This document shows, in pieces, positions 1 through 7,410 of a stretch of DNA of 8,168 nt (within the stretch, counting starts at the first letter, position 1; every line of letters begins with the position of its first letter). Location of the stretch: the NCBI GenBank assembly GCA_902525995.1, contig CABZJG010000078.1, positions 1 to 8,168 on the forward strand. The letters run 5' to 3'. A model generated the notes under the pieces. The model was not told the origin of the DNA, ran no database searches, and saw only the letters and a list, made by a program, of their open reading frames with translations. Position numbers and translations under genes: made by a program. The DNA is from Paracoccaceae bacterium (lineage in GTDB: Bacteria > Pseudomonadota > Alphaproteobacteria > Rhodobacterales > Rhodobacteraceae).

Positions 1-1218
1 TAGGTCATCGGCTCGAACTGCGCGTTGAGAAATTGCTTGAGTTGATTGAAGATCCAACACCACGATATCTGCAAACTTACCCGGATCAAGTGTGCCGATT
101 TGCGGATCAAGGTGCAGGGCTTTGGCCGATCCTGCTGTGGCCAGCCACATCAGTTCGGCGGGGTGCAGAACGGTGCCGTTTAACTGGCCGATCTCATAGG
201 CGCTGGCCATGGTGCGCAGCATCGAAAAACTGGACCCTCCGCCGGTGTCAGTGGCCAATCCAATGCGCTGGCCTGCTGCCATAAGCCCGCCCATATCAAA
301 CAGGCCAGAGCCAATAAATGCGTTTGAAGTTGGGCAATGTACCAGCGCTGCGCCAACTTCTTTAAGGCGGTCTTTTTCGCGTGGCTCAAGATGGATCGCA
401 TGGCCATAAACACCCCGCGCGCCCAGCAGGCCGTAACGTTCATAAGTGTCCAGATAATCGCGGGCTTCCGGAAACAAGGCGCGCACCCACTCAATCTCAT
501 CAACTTGTTCGCTCAGATGGGTTTGCATCAAGCATTCGGGGTGCTCTGCCCAAAGCTGACCCAATGCGTCAAGCTGTTCGGGCGATGAAGTGGGGGAAAA
601 CCGTGGGGTAATCGCGTAGTTTAGCCTATCCCTGCCATGGTATTTTTGCAGCAACGCTTTGCTGTCTTCATAAGCTGATTGCGGCGTGTCACACAGGCCT
701 TCGGGGGCATTTCGGTCCATGCAGGTTTTGCCCGCAACCACACACAGGCCGCGTTTTGCAGCAGCCTCGAAAAGCGCGCTGACACTGACCGGGTGGATGG
801 TGGAGTAGCTGGAGAAGGCCGTAGTGCCATGCGACAGCGCTAAATCCAGATAACGTTCGGCAATCATTGCGGCATAGTGCGGATCATCAAAGCGCATTTC
901 TTCTGGAAATGTATAGCTGTTCAGCCAGTCAATCAGCCGCTTGCCCCAGCTGGCGATGATGGCCGTTTGCGGATAATGCACATGGGCATCGACAAATCCC
1001 GCCACCAGCAGTTTGTTGCCATAGTCGACAACTTCGGCCTGAGGGTGGGCTGCGCGCAACGCATCGCCCGCACCGATGGCTTTAATTTTTCCCGCACGGA
1101 TTAAAATACCGCCCTTGCTGTCGGTTTGCGTGGCAGCCTCTACGCCTTGTTCAAAAGGGTTGTCCTCGAAGCGCAGGATTTGCCCGAGCAAAAGTTTGTC
1201 GCAGGTGCTTGTAGCCAT
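1..1218 (-). CDS. guaD: Guanine deaminase, C-terminus cut by window edge
   Basis: Zinc-dependent amidohydrolase that converts guanine to xanthine and ammonia in cytosolic purine catabolism or salvage. Reading the minus strand from the ATG at 1218 gives 406 residues with no stop up to base 1. The family is usually about 430-440 residues, so roughly 25-35 C-terminal residues lie outside the window. Visible motifs: FVDAHVHYPQ with metal ligands His79 and His81; TPRFSPTS around 204-211, a guanine-pocket segment in the family; QTHLSE with His234 and Glu237; YGHAIHL with His273; HCPTSNAFIGSGLF at 294-307; and ATDTGGGSSFSM with Asp324. These separate GuaD from cytosine deaminases and dihydroorotases. 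The ATG is preceded by a weak purine stretch (GAAAG in sense orientation). It is transcribed divergently from mgtE, so the two share an upstream region. All expected catalytic residues are present. The identification is strong; only the C-terminal end is unknown. Confidence 0.95.
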   Translation of the reverse strand, partial: MATSTCDKLLLGQILRFEDNPFEQGVEAATQTDSKGGILIRAGKIKAIGAGDALRAAHPQAEVVDYGNKLLVAGFVDAHVHYPQTAIIASWGKRLIDWLNSYTFPEEMRFDDPHYAAMIAERYLDLALSHGTTAFSSYSTIHPVSVSALFEAAAKRGLCVVAGKTCMDRNAPEGLCDTPQSAYEDSKALLQKYHGRDRLNYAITPRFSPTSSPEQLDALGQLWAEHPECLMQTHLSEQVDEIEWVRALFPEARDYLDTYERYGLLGARGVYGHAIHLEPREKDRLKEVGAALVHCPTSNAFIGSGLFDMGGLMAAGQRIGLATDTGGGSSFSMLRTMASAYEIGQLNGTVLHPAELMWLATAGSAKALHLDPQIGTLDPGKFADIVVLDLQSTQAISQRAVRADDL

Positions 1219-1354
1219 GGTTTAATTGCGCTTTCTTGTGAATATTAGCGAATTTACCATAAAGATCATCTCAGGTCCCGTAAACTAGGGGATTATCATT
1301 GTTTTTTTGTAATTGTTGTTAGTATCAAGGTCGCAACGTACGAAAGGTCCTACT
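1219..1354. promoter_or_regulatory. Divergent intergenic region between guaD and mgtE
   Basis: This 136-base AT-rich spacer must carry the minus-strand guaD promoter and the plus-strand mgtE promoter, because the two genes point away from each other. A possible minus-strand -10 (TAATAT, plus positions 1242-1247) lies close upstream of guaD but has no good -35 partner. For mgtE, the pair TTGTTT at 1299-1304 and TATCAA at 1323-1328 with an 18-base spacer is weak. A seven-T run occurs at 1302-1308. I see no strong hairpin or long leader, so there is no sign of an M-box-type Mg2+ riboswitch ahead of mgtE. That a promoter is present is inferred from gene orientation; the exact elements are uncertain. 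Confidence 0.45.
1343..1347 (+). promoter_or_regulatory. Ribosome binding site that fixes the mgtE start
   Basis: AAAGG lies 7 bases before the ATG at 1355. The in-frame TTG at 1313 would add 14 residues (beginning MLLVSRSQRT) that are not typical of MgtE and would place this purine stretch inside the gene. The ATG is therefore the preferred start. Confidence 0.6.
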
Positions 1355-2746
1355 ATGCAAAACCAAGACGGCGTAACGGCGCCAGATCATGATGCAAATG
1401 TGGCTGCCTATGTACTGGACCGCCGTGCTGTTTCAGCCATCCTTGATGCGGTGGAAGTGCAGGACCGAGAGCAACTGATCACATTGATTGAACCGTTGCA
1501 CGCCGCCGATGTGGCCGATCTTTTAGAGCAAATCACCGCCTATGACCGACGCCGGCTTATTGCGCTTTATGACCGTGAATTTGACGGTGATATTCTGGCT
1601 GAGCTTGACGAAGGGCTGCGCGAAGAGGTCGTCACGCTTCTATCGCCCGAGGTGCTAGCAGGTGCGGTGCGAGAGCTGGAAAGCGATGAGGTTGTTGATC
1701 TTTTAGAAGATCTGGAAACACCCCAGCAAGAGGCAGTCCTTGAGGCTTTGGGTGACAGTGACCGGGTCGCTGTCGAGCAATCCCTGACCTATCCGGAATT
1801 TTCCGCTGGCCGTTTGATGCAGCGCGAAGTGGTATTCGCGCCTGAGCATTGGACCGTTGGCGAAGCCATTGACCACCTTCGAAACACAGAGGAACTGCCC
1901 GAGCAGTTCTATCATGTGATCCTTGTCGATCCCAAAATACATCCGATCGGGAACGTTACACTTGGCCGGTTGATGTCGTCGCAGCGCGATATGCCTCTGA
2001 TGTCCATCAAGGAAGAAACCTTTCGCACCATACCGGCTGCCCAAGACGAAGAAGATGTGGCCTATGCTTTCAACCAGTACCACCTGATTTCAGCGCCCGT
2101 GATCAATGCCGACGGTCGGCTCATCGGTGTTATCACTATTGATGATGCAATGGCTGTGCTTGATGAAGAACACGAAGAGGATATTCTGCGGCTGGCCGGG
2201 GTTGGTGACAACCGGCTGAGCAACACGGTGCTGGAAACCACGCGTCAGCGCTTTCCCTGGCTTGCCGTCAATCTTTTCACAGCGGTTGTGGCGTCCATGG
2301 TCATCGCGCAATTTGAGGCGACCATTTCACAGTTGGTTGCGCTGGCAGTTTTGATGCCAATCATTGCTTCGATGGGCGGTAATGCTGGCACCCAAAGTCT
2401 GACCATTGCGGTGCGCGCCATTGCCACCAAAGACCTTACAGGGTCCAATTTTTTGCGAATTATTCGACGCGAAGTCTTGGTTGGGTTGATCAACGGGGCT
2501 GTGTTTGCAGTGGTGATGGGGGTCATCGGTGTGATCTGGTTTGGATCCTCGCAGCTGGGGTATGTGATCGCCTTGGCCATGGTGATCAATTTGCTCATTG
2601 CTGGGCTTGCGGGAACTGGAGTGCCGATATTGCTTGACAAAATCGGGATTGATCCGGCGCTCGCGTCAGGTGCATTTGTAACCACGGTCACAGATGTTGT
2701 TGGCTTTTTTGCCTTTCTCGGGCTGGCTGCGCTGGTGCTGTTTTGA
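1355..2746 (+). CDS. mgtE: Magnesium transporter/channel MgtE
   Basis: Inner-membrane Mg2+ channel whose cytoplasmic domains sense intracellular Mg2+ and close the pore when Mg2+ is plentiful. The protein is 463 residues, the usual MgtE length. Order of parts: an acidic helical MgtE_N domain at about 40-140 (for example HAADVADLLEQI), two CBS domains at about 145-205 and 210-270, a connecting plug-type helix at about 270-298, then five predicted membrane helices from residue 300 to the end. The family signature MPIIASMGGNAGTQSLT is at 334-350. The last helix contains GAFVTTVTDVVGF with Asp446, at the position of the pore aspartate known from the Thermus protein. The start at 1355 is chosen because of the preceding AAAGG. 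The stop codon overlaps the next gene's TTG start by four bases (TTGA), so mgtE likely leads an operon with the folate gene. It is intact, including a six-T run at 2705-2710. Confidence 0.95.
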   Translation: MQNQDGVTAPDHDANVAAYVLDRRAVSAILDAVEVQDREQLITLIEPLHAADVADLLEQITAYDRRRLIALYDREFDGDILAELDEGLREEVVTLLSPEVLAGAVRELESDEVVDLLEDLETPQQEAVLEALGDSDRVAVEQSLTYPEFSAGRLMQREVVFAPEHWTVGEAIDHLRNTEELPEQFYHVILVDPKIHPIGNVTLGRLMSSQRDMPLMSIKEETFRTIPAAQDEEDVAYAFNQYHLISAPVINADGRLIGVITIDDAMAVLDEEHEEDILRLAGVGDNRLSNTVLETTRQRFPWLAVNLFTAVVASMVIAQFEATISQLVALAVLMPIIASMGGNAGTQSLTIAVRAIATKDLTGSNFLRIIRREVLVGLINGAVFAVVMGVIGVIWFGSSQLGYVIALAMVINLLIAGLAGTGVPILLDKIGIDPALASGAFVTTVTDVVGFFAFLGLAALVLF

Positions 2747-3315
2747 GCCGGCTCGAAGAGTTAAAAGCGGCGGCACGCAAAGCAGCGTTCGCTCGCCGGA
2801 AATTGGCGCATGCAGCCGATAGCGGGACCGGCGCAGGGCTGCTTTCATCCGTGTTGGCGGGGTATCGCGGGGTGCCGCTGGCTGGCTATATGCCAATCCG
2901 AACCGAAATTGATCCACGACCGGCCATGGCAGAAGCCAGCGCTCATGGCAGGGTCGGAGTTCCCGTCATCCAAGCAGAAGGCGCGCCATTAAAATTTTCC
3001 CCCTGGGAACCAGACTGTGAGATGAAAGAGGGCCCTTTTGGCGCAAAAGTTCCTGCAGTGGATGCGTTTTTTGAACCCCAAGTTGTGATTGTTCCACTGG
3101 TCGCTTTTGATCTTCGCGGTGGCCGGCTTGGTTATGGCGGCGGCTTTTATGACCGGACGCTTGAACTTTTGCGCAATCAGCGTGCAACATTGGCGATCGG
3201 ATTTGCCTATGCAGATCAGGTCGCCGAGGCCTTGCCGCTTGAGCCCACGGATCAACCTTTGGATATGATCGTGACTGAAATTGAAATTATAGATATGGCA
3301 GGAGCAAAATTATGA
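2743..3315 (+). CDS. fau: 5-formyltetrahydrofolate cyclo-ligase
   Basis: Also called methenyltetrahydrofolate synthetase (YgfA family). It uses Mg-ATP to convert 5-formyltetrahydrofolate to 5,10-methenyltetrahydrofolate, returning a storage/inhibitory folate to the one-carbon pool in the cytosol. The 190 residues match the family length. Seen: the basic N-terminal helix KAAARKAAFARR at 8-19, the GYMPIRTEIDP segment at 48-58 typical of folate/ATP site residues, and the signature GGRLGYGGGFYDR at 126-138. The start is TTG, overlapping the mgtE TGA as TTGA. There is no clear Shine-Dalgarno sequence, so translation is probably coupled to mgtE. The TTG start is supported because the family's conserved N-terminal helix begins at once and no ATG fits. 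It ends with an ATGA overlap into the OsmC-like gene. A six-T run at 3067-3072 stays in frame. Confidence 0.93.
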   Translation: MSRLEELKAAARKAAFARRKLAHAADSGTGAGLLSSVLAGYRGVPLAGYMPIRTEIDPRPAMAEASAHGRVGVPVIQAEGAPLKFSPWEPDCEMKEGPFGAKVPAVDAFFEPQVVIVPLVAFDLRGGRLGYGGGFYDRTLELLRNQRATLAIGFAYADQVAEALPLEPTDQPLDMIVTEIEIIDMAGAKL

Positions 3316-3781
3316 GTGCTGTGCATGACTATAGTGCCACCATCACCTGGACTGGAAACCGAGGCAAAGGAACATCGGGATATCGGGCTTATGACCGCAC
3401 TTGGGATTTGGCCAGCCCAGGCAAGCCTGTTGTGAAGTGCTCAAACGACCCTTTGTTGGGCGGGGACCCGACCTTTATAATCCCGAGGATATGCTGATCT
3501 CGGCTCTCAGTGCATGCCATATGCTATGGTATCTGCATTTGGCCTCAGATGCGGGTATTATTGTTGAGCGCTATAGCGATACACCGCTGGCTCAAGGCGA
3601 GACACTCAAAAATGGCGCAAGTCGGTTTATTTCTGCAACCCTCAAGCCAGAAATCACTTTGCGTGCCGGCGCAGATGTGAAGCTCGCGGATGGGCTGCAC
3701 CATGAGGTGCATCAGTTTTGCTTTATTGCGCGATCGGTTAACTTTCCAATCAAGTATGCAGCGAAATATTCAATAACTTAA
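3312..3781 (+). pseudogene. OsmC-family peroxiredoxin-like gene with a frameshift
   Basis: OsmC/Ohr-type proteins are small cytosolic thiol peroxidases that reduce organic hydroperoxides through a cysteine pair. The gene starts at the ATG overlapping the preceding stop (ATGA) and reads 55 residues ending GGDPTF before the frame breaks. Uninterrupted, this frame stops at 3497. The conserved continuation YNPEDMLISALSACHMLWYL is one frame away and runs to the TAA at 3779-3781. Restoring one T at the TTT of 3474-3476 gives a 156-residue protein of normal family length. It has both expected cysteines, Cys69 in LSACHM and Cys137 in HQFCFIARSVNF. The bases around the break are not a good slippery heptamer, so programmed frameshifting is unlikely. 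The options are a recent single-base deletion or a sequence error. Apart from the break the gene looks fully conserved, so it may be functional in the actual organism. Confidence 0.85.
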
Positions 3782-3808
3782 CATCAGTTTTACTTGCGTT
3801 TTGCGGCG

Positions 3809-3826
3809 TTGAGCCCTAGGGCTGAA
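3809..3826. promoter_or_regulatory. Near-perfect palindrome upstream of the YmdB-type gene
   Basis: TTGAGCCCTAGGGCTGAA has a perfect 12-base palindromic core (AGCCCTAGGGCT, 3812-3823), extended to 18 bases with one mismatched pair. It ends four bases before the ATG at 3831, inside the 49-base gap after the OsmC-like gene. Symmetry with almost no loop fits a dimeric repressor operator better than an intrinsic terminator, and no T tract follows. Its closeness to the start could also affect ribosome access. No regulator is recognised; the functional reading is inference. Confidence 0.35.
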
Positions 3827-3830
3827 AGTT

Positions 3831-4643
3831 ATGAAACTATTATTTTTGGGCGATGTTATGGGCCGCGCGGGCCGTGCGGCGGTGAGTGAGCATCTTGGCC
3901 GTCTGCGCGCCGAGCTGAGGCTCGATATTGTCATTATGAACGGTGAAAACGCAACCAGCGGATCGGGCCTCAGCCCAGATCATGCCAAAGGGCTTTTGCA
4001 AGCGGGCGCTGATTGTATCACCCTTGGTGATCATGCCTTTGATCAAAAGGATATGCTGAGCTTTATTGAGCAAGAGCCACGGATTATACGGCCTCTCAAT
4101 TTTGCCAAATCAGCGCCGGGGCGGGGTGTCTACATCGCCTCAGATGCCCGCGGGCGGCGGGTTTTGGTTACGCAAGTCTTGGGGCAGGTGTTTATGAAAC
4201 GCCCATTTGACGACCCCTTTAGTGCGCTGGATGAGGTTTTGCGCCTCCATCCGCTTGGGGGGCAAATTCATGCCAGCGTGGTTGATATCCACTGCGAGGC
4301 AACTTCGGAAAAGATGGCTATAGGACATTTTTGTGATGGCCGCGCCAGCGTTGTTGTCGGCACCCACACCCATGTGCCAACGGCGGATGTGATGATTTTG
4401 CCCGCAGGCAGTGCCTATCAAAGTGATGCCGGTATGTGCGGCGACTATAACAGTGTGATCGGCATGGATAAGGCCGAACCCCTGCGGCGGTTTATCACCG
4501 GCATGTCGAAGACGCGGTTTACACCGGCGGTGGGGGATGCATCGCTGTGCGGGCTTTATGTGGAAACAGATGATGCCTCGGGTCTTGCCAAAATGGCCAA
4601 GGCGATCCGGGTTGGTGGTCGGTTGGCCCCAAGCGCCCCGTGA
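3831..4643 (+). CDS. ymdB: TIGR00282/YmdB-family metallophosphoesterase
   Basis: Binuclear-metal phosphoesterase of the calcineurin-like superfamily. Bacillus subtilis YmdB hydrolyses cyclic nucleotides and affects RNA levels and biofilm decisions; the substrate here is unknown. At 270 residues it matches the family. Motifs: FLGDVMGRAGR at 5-15 with metal ligand Asp8; MNGENAT with Glu39 and Asn40; TLGDHAFDQ with Asp67-His68; VDIHCEATSEK with His154; and VGTHTHVPT with His179 and His181. The DAGMCGDYNSVIGM segment at 199-212 is also typical. Most families show GNH where this has GDH, so a probable metal ligand is Asp rather than Asn. I recall this variant as common in Rhodobacterales relatives, so it is probably a lineage trait and not a defect. 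The ATG at 3831 follows a weak GAAAG. The TGA overlaps the GTG start of the transporter gene (GTGA). Confidence 0.92.
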   Translation: MKLLFLGDVMGRAGRAAVSEHLGRLRAELRLDIVIMNGENATSGSGLSPDHAKGLLQAGADCITLGDHAFDQKDMLSFIEQEPRIIRPLNFAKSAPGRGVYIASDARGRRVLVTQVLGQVFMKRPFDDPFSALDEVLRLHPLGGQIHASVVDIHCEATSEKMAIGHFCDGRASVVVGTHTHVPTADVMILPAGSAYQSDAGMCGDYNSVIGMDKAEPLRRFITGMSKTRFTPAVGDASLCGLYVETDDASGLAKMAKAIRVGGRLAPSAP

Positions 4644-5538
4644 CCTTTTCCCGCATCTGGCCATTTTTAGTATTGCTGGCGATGGGCGCTGGTTGGGGCA
4701 TGACCATTCCGCTGTCAAAGATTACCGTTTCGGGCGGGTATCAACATTTTGGTCTGATTTTTTGGCAATTGGTGATCTGTTCAGTGAGTTTGGGGATTGT
4801 GCTGGCAGCACGTAGCAGATGGCCAAAACTGACCCCAGCAACCTTTAGGCTTTTTTGCTCATTGCCTTGATTGGAACGATTTTGCCAAATTCTGCATCCT
4901 ACAAAGCGGCATTTCATTTGCCAGGTGGAGTGTTGAGCATTCTAATTACAACCGTGCCAATGTTTGCTTTCCCGATCGCTTTGCTCATGGGCAATGAACA
5001 ATTTCAAATGCGCCGCGCTATTGGCTTAATGCTTGGCCTTGCTGGCGTGTTGATCCTGATTGGACCTGAGGCGAGCTTGCCCGAAGCCGCCAGCATTGGG
5101 TTTGTTTTCCTAGGGCTGGTTGCACCGTTATTTTATGGGGTTGAGGGAAACTATGTCGCCAAATTTGGCACTCAAGGTCTTGATCCTGTGGAAACTCTTT
5201 TCGGGGCCTGCACGTTAGGGACAATAATCGTCCTGCCCGCCGCATTGATGAGCGATCAATGGATAGACCCCAGACTGCCTTGGGCCGCTCCGGATTATGC
5301 CCTTGTTGTCTCTTCCATGCTGCATGTGGCCGTTTATACAAGCTATGTTTGGCTGGTGGGCCGCGTCGGATCGGTGTTTGCGTCTCAGGTGAGCTATGCG
5401 GTGACACTGTTCGCAGTGTTTTGGTCGATCACTCTTTTGGGCGAGCGGCCAAGCATTTGGTTCTGGGGCGCTCTTTTAATCATGCTATTGGGAATGTTTT
5501 TGGTTGCGCCACGGCGGCAAAATGCGACAATAGATTGA
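4640..5538 (+). pseudogene. EamA-family (DMT superfamily) transporter gene with a frameshift
   Basis: Members are inner-membrane permeases with ten helices in two EamA repeats, exporting or importing metabolites; the substrate cannot be told from sequence. It starts at GTG 4640, overlapping the upstream TGA (GTGA). The first frame gives 72 sensible residues with two hydrophobic helices (about 7-25 and 36-57), then runs into a stop at 4868-4870. The conserved continuation is in another frame from about 4855 (LIALIGTILPNSASYKAAFH) to the TGA at 5536-5538. Adding one T to the six-T run at 4851-4856 joins them into 299 residues, the normal size. The second EamA repeat ends in LLGERPSIWFWGALLIMLLGM, a typical last-helix pattern. 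There is no ribosome site for independent translation of the 3' part. It is either a fresh pseudogene or a sequence error. The downstream part shows no other stop or frame break. Confidence 0.86.
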
Positions 5539-5539
5539 T

Positions 5540-5544
5540 GAGGG
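5540..5544 (+). promoter_or_regulatory. Ribosome binding site for the GTG-started permease gene
   Basis: GAGGG sits 7 bases before the GTG at 5552 and one base after the preceding gene's stop. It is the clearest support for starting the SLC13-type gene at GTG. Confidence 0.6.
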
Positions 5545-5551
5545 CTGCGAC

Positions 5552-7324
5552 GTGCAAGAAACCGTAAATCTTTTCCCAGCGTTGACTGCGTTGGCTGTTG
5601 TCGCGGTGATGTTTGTTCTGTTTTTCCGCGAAACATATCCAACCGAAGTGGTGGCAATCGCCGGCGTATCCGTATTGCTGATCAGCGGCGTGTTGCCATA
5701 TGATCGCGCACTCACAGTACTGTCAAACCCGGCGCCATGGACAATCGCGGCAATGTTTGTCGTGATGGGGGCTTTGGTGCGTACCGGTGCGCTGGATGCG
5801 CTTACCACGCTGGCCGAAGCTCAGGCCAAGCACCACCCCCGACGGGCCATAGGATTAATGATAGGATTTGTCGCCTTGGCCTCGGCTGTGGTGTCAAATA
5901 CGCCCGTGGTTGTTGTGATGATCCCTGTGTTTGTTCAGCTGGCCCGCAGCTTGGATATTTCAGCCAGTAAACTGCTTATTCCTTTGTCTTATGCGGCCAT
6001 TCTTGGCGGCACTCTGACATTGATAGGCACCTCAACCAATCTTTTGGTGGACGGGGTGGCCCGGGCCGAGGGGCTGGCGGGGTTTACAATATTCGAGGTG
6101 ACCCCATTGGGGGTGATCTTGGTAATTTGGGGAATGATTTATTTGCGTTTCATCGCGCCTTTGTTGCTTCCTCATCGGGACAGCATGGCAAATTTGCTAT
6201 CCGATAAAACAAAAATGAAGTTTTTCACCGAGGTGGTGATCCCACCTGACTCAACCTTGATAGACCGTGATGTGATCGGGGTGGAGCTGTTCAAACGGGA
6301 TGGCGTGCGGTTGGTTGATGTCATAAGAGGGGATGCTTCGTTACGCCGAAATTTGCAAGAGGTGAGCCTTAAGGTGGGTGATCGGGTTGTGCTGCGCACC
6401 CAGATTGCGGAATTGCTTAGTCTTCAACGCGATAAAAATCTCAAACGTGTTGATCAGGTTTCGGCGGTCGAAACCACGACAGTTGAGGCCCTGATCACGC
6501 CAGAATGCAAAATGGTTGGACGGTCGCTTGGGCAACTGCGGCTGAGGCGTCGCTTTGGGGTCTATCCGCTTGCGGTGCACCGGCGCGCTCAAAATATTGG
6601 CAAGCAGCTTGATGATTTGGTGGTGCAGGTTGGCGATACTTTATTGCTGGAAGGAGGCAGTGAAGATATTCAAAGACTTGCTCAAGAGATGGAGCTTGTA
6701 GATCTATCTCGGCCTGCTGCGCGGGCCTATCGGCGTGGTCACGCGCCGGTTGCAGTTGGGGCTCTTTTGGGTGTTGTTGGACTGGCAGCACTGGGAGTGG
6801 CGCCAATATTCTTGCTAACTGTTTTGGCCGTGGCGGCAGTATTGCTTTTGCGTGCAATTGATGCAGATGAGGCTTTCTCATTTGTCGATGGCCGATTACT
6901 TACGCTGATTTTTGCGATGTTGGCAGTGGGCGCAGCCTTGCAGGCCTCTGGCGCGGTTGAATTGATCGTCAATATGCTCGTGCCATTAATGTCACAAATG
7001 CCCCCAATTTTGATGATCTGGATGTTGTATTTAATCACCTCGGTGCTAACCGAATTGGTTTCAAATAATGCAGTGGCAGTGGTTATCACTCCAATAGCGA
7101 TTGCGCTGGCGCAGGCCTTGGGAGTAGATCCTCGGCCGTTGGTCGTGGCTGTTATGGTTGCGGCATCGGCATCATTTGCAACCCCAATTGGATATCAGAC
7201 CAATATGATGGTCTACGGTCCAGGGGGGTATAGGTTCACTGACTTTATGCGCGTTGGTATTCCCTTAAACCTAAGCATCGGCTTGATTTCTTCAGTGATG
7301 ATCCCGTTGATCTGGCCGCTCTGA
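5552..7324 (+). CDS. SLC13-family permease with two central RCK_C (TrkA-C) domains
   Basis: Inner-membrane transporter of the divalent anion:sodium symporter / ion transporter superfamily. Relatives with internal TrkA-C domains move sulfate, dicarboxylates or related anions, often with Na+; the substrate here is not determinable. It has 590 residues. The N-terminal membrane half (about 1-208) contains VVSNTPVVVV (SNT at 115-117) and LIGTSTNLL (159-164). A soluble middle holds two RCK_C domains, about 222-290 (VGDRVVLRT) and 307-385 (VGDTLLLEGG). The C-terminal membrane half (about 398-590) carries ELVSNNAVAVV (SNN at 504-506) and TPIGYQTNMMVYGPGGY (544-560). The SNT/SNN and GTSTN/GYQTN pairs are the repeated substrate- and Na+-binding loops of the family. 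The start is GTG with GAGGG seven bases upstream. It lies 13 bases after the transporter gene and is probably co-transcribed. No defects seen. Confidence 0.92.
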   Translation: MQETVNLFPALTALAVVAVMFVLFFRETYPTEVVAIAGVSVLLISGVLPYDRALTVLSNPAPWTIAAMFVVMGALVRTGALDALTTLAEAQAKHHPRRAIGLMIGFVALASAVVSNTPVVVVMIPVFVQLARSLDISASKLLIPLSYAAILGGTLTLIGTSTNLLVDGVARAEGLAGFTIFEVTPLGVILVIWGMIYLRFIAPLLLPHRDSMANLLSDKTKMKFFTEVVIPPDSTLIDRDVIGVELFKRDGVRLVDVIRGDASLRRNLQEVSLKVGDRVVLRTQIAELLSLQRDKNLKRVDQVSAVETTTVEALITPECKMVGRSLGQLRLRRRFGVYPLAVHRRAQNIGKQLDDLVVQVGDTLLLEGGSEDIQRLAQEMELVDLSRPAARAYRRGHAPVAVGALLGVVGLAALGVAPIFLLTVLAVAAVLLLRAIDADEAFSFVDGRLLTLIFAMLAVGAALQASGAVELIVNMLVPLMSQMPPILMIWMLYLITSVLTELVSNNAVAVVITPIAIALAQALGVDPRPLVVAVMVAASASFATPIGYQTNMMVYGPGGYRFTDFMRVGIPLNLSIGLISSVMIPLIWPL

Positions 7325-7348
7325 GGGCGGGGCCGGGTGGATAGCGAC

Positions 7349-7378
7349 TTGCCCCCGGGCGGTTGCCTGTTTTATAGA
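7349..7378 (+). promoter_or_regulatory. Possible sigma70-type promoter for yebC
   Basis: TTGCCC at 7349-7354 and TATAGA at 7373-7378 are separated by 18 bases, each matching four of six consensus positions. They lie in the 86-base gap between the permease stop and yebC, where a promoter for yebC would be expected. The match is modest, and read-through from upstream is also possible. Confidence 0.35.
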
Positions 7379-7400
7379 GATCGCAAACCAAGGATCAAGT

Positions 7401-7405
7401 GGAGG
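7401..7405 (+). promoter_or_regulatory. Strong Shine-Dalgarno site fixing the yebC start
   Basis: GGAGG lies five bases before the ATG at 7411. The in-frame codon GTG at 7399 overlaps this site and would add four residues (MEDT), so the ATG giving MAGHSKW, the invariant family N-terminus, is the true start. Confidence 0.8.
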
Positions 7406-7410
7406 ACACC

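Noticed and set aside
877..1104. Open frame on the plus strand opposite guaD
   Set aside because: It lies wholly antisense to a gene with all GuaD motifs and shows no recognisable protein pattern.
1219..1354. Mg2+ riboswitch ahead of mgtE
   Set aside because: The space is short and no stable set of helices or terminator hairpin typical of M-box leaders was seen.
3465..3480. Programmed -1 frameshifting in the OsmC-like gene
   Set aside because: The codons ACC TTT preceded by G do not form a slippery heptamer, and no stimulatory structure was evident; OsmC proteins are not known to need frameshifting.
4855..5538. Independent gene starting at TTG 4855
   Set aside because: There is no ribosome binding site, and the protein would begin inside the third helix of an EamA permease; it is the 3' part of the frameshifted gene.
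7325..7375. GC-rich stretch with a following T-rich patch as a possible terminator after the permease gene
   Set aside because: Only about five-base stems (GGGGC with GCCCC) form with a long loop, and the T patch is short and displaced, so it is not a convincing intrinsic terminator.
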